A DNA stretch of 64,000 nucleotides, taken from assembly GCF_000974485.1 (NCBI RefSeq), contig NZ_BBOM01000005.1, forward strand, positions 604,289 through 668,288, given 5' to 3'. Positions 60,570 through 64,000 of the stretch are shown here, piece by piece. Source of the DNA: Streptomyces sp. NBRC 109706 (GTDB taxonomy: Bacteria > Actinomycetota > Actinomycetes > Streptomycetales > Streptomycetaceae). Positions within the stretch are counted from its first letter, which is position 1. Every line of letters begins with the position of its first letter. Under the pieces are notes generated by a model. The model ran no database searches. It had not been told where the DNA came from and worked only from the letters and a program-made list of their open reading frames with translations. The position numbers and the translations under genes were made by a program.

Positions 60570-62321
60570 TCAGACCGCGTCCGGGTCGATCACCAGCTCG
60601 TCGACGATCCGCTGGAAGAGACGTTCCGCCCCGTCCAGCACCGCGCCCTCGGCCTCCAGCGTGGTGAGTTGGAGCTGCCAGACCGCACCCGTGTCCGGCA
60701 CACCGAAGAGCAGCGAGGCGCGCCGCACCGGCTGGCCGTCCGTGCCGTGGGTGAGGACCCGCAACTCCACGGCCTCGCCGCCGGCTTGGAAGTCGGTCGG
60801 GACCAGGTCGTGCTCGACGCTCACATAGTTGTCGTCGCCCTCGTAGCCGACGATCTGGGCCCGGGCGAGATCGTCGGCGCTCCGGCCGATATAGGGGAGG
60901 TACCAGAGGTCGACGGAGTGGTAGGCGTCGGGGGAGCGGTAGCTGACGATGAGGTCGGTGTCCTCGCGGGCGTCTCGGGTGTAGCCGGCGGGCAGCGCCA
61001 GCTCCATGCCCAGCGCGGGCTCCGTCCGCCGGGTCCACTCCTCCGGGTTGTCACCCTGCCCGCCGTCGCCGTCGTCCGTGCTCCCGCCGTTTCCGCCGTT
61101 CTCCCCCGAGGCGTCGTCGGACGGGTCGGCGGAGGTGTCCTCGTCGGCTTCCTCGGAGGTGTCCGGGGTGGTCCCGTCCTCGCCCGGCGTCGACTCCGCG
61201 CCCCGTTCCTCCGTCTGCTCCCCGTCCCCCGATGCCTCGGGGCCCTCCGCGGCCTCGGCGCCCTCGGCGGTACCGGCGTCCTCCTCCGTCTGGCTGCCGG
61301 CGATGGCCTGGGCGATGCTGCCCCCGGCGCCGGGGCCCCCGGCGGTCGACGCCAGCAGCGTCAGCGTCCCGAGCGCCACGGCCGCGCCGGCGCCGAGCAG
61401 CCAGCGGCGCAGCCGCCATGCCGACCGGCGCTGCCGGGGCGAGTCGCCCGTCGCGATACCGGCCTCGACGCCGGCCTCGCGCAGCAGCACCCGGCGGATC
61501 TCGTCGGGCCCGGGGCGCGCGCCGGGGCGCTTGCTGAGCAGCCGCATCACCAGATCGCCCAACGCGTCGTCGGCGTGCGCCGGTGGGCGGGGCGTGGCCG
61601 CGATCACGGCCTGGAGGGTGGCGGCGAAATGGTCCCTGCGGAACGGCGAGGCGCCCTCGATCGCCATATAGAGCAGCACGCCGAGCGACCACAGATCGGC
61701 GGCCGGGCCCGGGCGTTCGCCCAACGCCAGCTCGGGCGCGACAAACTCCGGGGAGCCGACGAAGGCCCCCGTGTCGGTGAGCGGCTGCTCGCCCTCGACC
61801 TGGGCGATACCGAAGTCGGTCAGCACCACCCGCCCGTACTCCCCCAACAGCACGTTGGCCGGCTTGACATCGCGGTGCAGCACGCCGGCCGCGTGTGCGG
61901 CGGTGAGCGCGTCCAGCACGGCGAGGCCGACGCGGGCGGCCTCACCCCGTTCGAGCGGGCCCGAGGCGAGCCGGCCGGCGAGCGAATCGCCGCGCACCAA
62001 CTCCATCACCAGCCAGGGGCGCCCGTCCTCGATCACCAGATCGTGCAGGGTGATCACGGCCGGGTGCCCGATCCGGCCGGCGGCGGTCGCCTCCCGGCGC
62101 ATCCGGGCGAGCGCGCGCTCCCGGCGCGCCGGCTCGATGGACTCGGGCAGCCGGGGCTCCTTGACGGCGACCTCGCGGCCCATGACCTCGTCCCTGGCCC
62201 GCCAGACGGTGCCCATGCCGCCCTGGCCCAGGCGCTCGACCAGCAGATAACGGCCGCCGAGGCGTCTGCCCCTGGCGTCCGCCAGCGCATAGTGCGGGAT
62301 GGCACCCGCGCCTTCGTTCAC
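60570..62321 (-). CDS. Transmembrane Ser/Thr protein kinase (PknB type)
   Basis: The kinase domain occupies about residues 22-280: Gly-loop LGQGGMGTVW, Lys54 in VAVKEPR, HRDVKPAN with Asp151, DFGIAQ with Asp169, and APEL. All catalytic residues are intact. A juxtamembrane basic stretch and a helix (WLLGAGAAVALGTLTLLAS) lead to an acidic Glu/Asp/Ser/Thr-rich linker. A C-terminal extracellular beta domain of about 140 residues follows (ALGMELALPAGYTRDAREDT, SVDLWYLPYIG). GTG 62321 is chosen; TTG 62360 is an alternative giving 596 residues. It follows the kinase-like gene by about 40 bases, part of a kinase cluster. Confidence 0.9.
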   Translation of the reverse strand: MNEGAGAIPHYALADARGRRLGGRYLLVERLGQGGMGTVWRARDEVMGREVAVKEPRLPESIEPARRERALARMRREATAAGRIGHPAVITLHDLVIEDGRPWLVMELVRGDSLAGRLASGPLERGEAARVGLAVLDALTAAHAAGVLHRDVKPANVLLGEYGRVVLTDFGIAQVEGEQPLTDTGAFVGSPEFVAPELALGERPGPAADLWSLGVLLYMAIEGASPFRRDHFAATLQAVIAATPRPPAHADDALGDLVMRLLSKRPGARPGPDEIRRVLLREAGVEAGIATGDSPRQRRSAWRLRRWLLGAGAAVALGTLTLLASTAGGPGAGGSIAQAIAGSQTEEDAGTAEGAEAAEGPEASGDGEQTEERGAESTPGEDGTTPDTSEEADEDTSADPSDDASGENGGNGGSTDDGDGGQGDNPEEWTRRTEPALGMELALPAGYTRDAREDTDLIVSYRSPDAYHSVDLWYLPYIGRSADDLARAQIVGYEGDDNYVSVEHDLVPTDFQAGGEAVELRVLTHGTDGQPVRRASLLFGVPDTGAVWQLQLTTLEAEGAVLDGAERLFQRIVDELVIDPDAV

Positions 62322-62363
62322 GCGCCCCCGCTCGCTGATCCACGACGGTCGAAGAGACAAGCC

Positions 62364-63974
62364 CTAGCCGGCCGGGCGATAGCGGTCCGCCGTGACGTCG
62401 TAGATGTCGGCAAGCCGCTCCTCCAGATCGGCCGGGCCCAGCACCTGGAACACATGGTAGTCCGTGCCGATCAACAGCACCCGGTTGAACGCGATCAGCT
62501 CCTGGTCCCCCCGGAACCAGGTGAAGATCCCCTCGGCCATCTGCACATCGCCCAGCCTGGTGTCGACCAACCCCCGCTGTCCACCGAATCCGTAGTCCCG
62601 GAACTCCGCCAACTCGGGCTGGTGGACGAGCTGGTACTCCCGTGGGGTGAAACCGGTGTCCTCGACGCTCTCCCGGCCCGGCACCACCAGGAGCTGGCTG
62701 TCGCCGTCCGAATAGACGATCTGCCCCAGCTCGTTGGGGGCCTGGCGCTGCCAGCCCGCCGGCACGACCAGCGCGAAACCGGCCTCGTCCGTGAGCAGTT
62801 CGTAGCCGTCGGGCAGCGCCCCCGGATCCCGGTCCTGCTCGGTGGGGGACGGCTGGGTGGCGTCCTCGCCGGGCTCCGCCGCCTCGTCCTCGCCCTCCGC
62901 GCCGCCGGCCGGATCCCCGTCCTCAGGAGCCGGCGAGGCGTCCGTGCCGCCGTGCGGGGCGGCGGCGTCCGAACCGGTGCCCTCGCTTGTCGCGCTGTCG
63001 CCTTCCTCGTCCCCCGGCGCGGTCGCCAGCACATAGGCGATCGCGCCGACCAGCCCGAGCAGCACCAACCCCAGCAGCAGCCGGCCCAGCCGGCGGGGCG
63101 GGCGCTCCCCGCGCGGGCGCCGGCGCGGGCCGACCACCTCACCACGGCGGCGCAGGATCGGCAGCCGCCTGGGGTCGGCCGGGCGGCCCGGCTCCAGCGC
63201 CGGCGGCGGCACCGTGGCCGTGCGGCGGCCGACATCGGGCTCGGGCGCCCCGCGCAGCAACGACCGCAGCCAGCCGCGCAACGCCTCGGCGCTGGGCCGC
63301 TCCGTGGGGTCCTGCCGCAGCAGGGACTCGACGATGGGGCGGAGCGCGCCGCAGTCCTCGGCGAACGCGGGCTGCTCGGCGCAGACCGCCTGCACCAACT
63401 CGGCGGCGCTGTCCTCCGGATAGGCCGGATGCCCCTGCACGGCGCGGAACAACAGGGCGCCCAACGCCCAGAAGTCGGCCGCCGGGCCGACCGGTGGGGC
63501 CAGCCGCCAGTGCTCGTAGACGGGGCCCGCCTGCTCCGGCGCCCAGCGCTCCGTGACGGCGCCCACCGTCTGAATGCGCGCCTGCCGCGCGCGCTCGGCA
63601 CCCAACGCGCTGTCCGGGCCCCGGTAACGGGACACCTCGGCGGCGGCCGACCAGGCCGGTTGGGCGGCCTCCTGCCACTGCGGCTCGGGCGCCGGCGACG
63701 GGGGGCCGGGGCGGTCGTCCGTGGGGAGGAGGGCGCCCTCCGGGGCGGGCACGGCGTTCTCGGTGGGTACGGGGCTCTCGGCGGGTACGGGGCTCTCGGC
63801 GGGTACGGCGCTCCGGGTGGGGGCGGCCTCGATGGCCAGGGGCTCGTCCCGGTCGTCGACGGGCGGCGTGGGCCTGGCCGGCTCCGTCAGCTCCCAACCG
63901 GTGCGCACGGGCGGGCTGGGGCGGCGGGCGCCGGGCAGATCGGTGGGGCTGACGCCCGGGGGGCGCGCGGACAT
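62364..63974 (-). CDS. Kinase-like protein lacking the N-lobe (pseudokinase)
   Basis: A 536-residue protein. A Pro/Glu/Ala-rich region (about 1-110, with AESPVPAESPVPTENAVP repeats) precedes a kinase C-lobe remnant: RWAPEQAGPVYEHWRLAPPVG carries an APE-like motif, ADFWALGALLF the F-helix Asp, then DPTERPSAEALRGWL. No Gly-loop, VAIK Lys, HRD or DFG is present. A basic juxtamembrane stretch and a helix (RLLLGLVLLGLVGAIAYVLA) lead to an acidic linker and an extracellular domain resembling that of the neighbouring kinase. ATG 63974 is the first start in the window, but the frame stays open to 64000, so the gene may begin beyond the edge. Confidence 0.75.
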   Translation of the reverse strand: MSARPPGVSPTDLPGARRPSPPVRTGWELTEPARPTPPVDDRDEPLAIEAAPTRSAVPAESPVPAESPVPTENAVPAPEGALLPTDDRPGPPSPAPEPQWQEAAQPAWSAAAEVSRYRGPDSALGAERARQARIQTVGAVTERWAPEQAGPVYEHWRLAPPVGPAADFWALGALLFRAVQGHPAYPEDSAAELVQAVCAEQPAFAEDCGALRPIVESLLRQDPTERPSAEALRGWLRSLLRGAPEPDVGRRTATVPPPALEPGRPADPRRLPILRRRGEVVGPRRRPRGERPPRRLGRLLLGLVLLGLVGAIAYVLATAPGDEEGDSATSEGTGSDAAAPHGGTDASPAPEDGDPAGGAEGEDEAAEPGEDATQPSPTEQDRDPGALPDGYELLTDEAGFALVVPAGWQRQAPNELGQIVYSDGDSQLLVVPGRESVEDTGFTPREYQLVHQPELAEFRDYGFGGQRGLVDTRLGDVQMAEGIFTWFRGDQELIAFNRVLLIGTDYHVFQVLGPADLEERLADIYDVTADRYRPAG

Positions 63975-64000
63975 GTTGGCGCGCCGTGCCGCTCCCGCGC

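Overview
The window is high-GC actinobacterial DNA. Gene content and style fit Streptomyces or a close relative: strong third-position GC bias, many GTG and TTG starts, ATGA/GTGA-coupled cistrons, leaderless promoters, DUF397/XRE, SigE-family and Ser/Thr-kinase genes. The order of folD, purN-purH, sucC-sucD, the icmB-type gene, pcrA, guaA, chorismate mutase and a Ser/Thr kinase group matches my memory of the Streptomyces core chromosome. No rRNA, tRNA, CRISPR array, prophage or large secondary-metabolite cluster was seen.

1-12.3 kb: the end of a glycine-betaine-type binding protein is followed by a poly(3-hydroxybutyrate)/ketone-body block. It holds 3-hydroxybutyrate dehydrogenase, a GAF/PucR-type regulator, both subunits of a 3-oxoacid CoA-transferase and a secreted PHB depolymerase. 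Next comes a tightly coupled six-gene unit: a branched-chain-amino-acid-type ABC importer (binding lipoprotein, two ATPases, two permeases) ending in an alpha/beta hydrolase. Together these suggest extracellular polyester breakdown, monomer or oligomer uptake and conversion to acetoacetyl-CoA. The importer's substrate is inferred only.

12.3-28 kb: core metabolism. It includes folD-DUF3017, purN-purH, a DUF6350 membrane protein, a membrane-anchored sigma-like protein, sucC-sucD, an isobutyryl-CoA-mutase-type B12 subunit, a disordered-tail M23 peptidase, a Q/P-rich membrane protein and pcrA.

28-38 kb: DUF1707 protein, a C40 (NlpC/P60) cell-wall hydrolase, an antibiotic-resistance-type ABC-F protein with a repeat-rich leader, a SigE-family sigma factor flanked by two paralogous envelope proteins, an ArsR regulator with an SRPBCC partner, and a tyrosine phosphatase.

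38-42.4 kb: accessory island. It contains a TnpB-only IS200/IS605 element, a second orphan copy of its omega-RNA-like terminal hairpin, a VOC protein, and an XRE/DUF397 module whose XRE gene is frameshifted in a nine-C tract.

42.5-64 kb: a CebR-box-controlled GH9 cellulase, a DsbA-like protein, a second C40 peptidase, DoxX, a PspC-type membrane protein divergent from a PspC histidine kinase/LuxR response regulator pair, a small K+ channel, guaA, and a chorismate mutase gene. The chorismate mutase gene is preceded by a short leaderless ORF with a Phe-Phe-Thr-Tyr run and two hairpins, a candidate attenuator. The window ends with an SSADH/GMC-oxidoreductase operon, a Ser/Thr kinase and a degenerate kinase-like protein.
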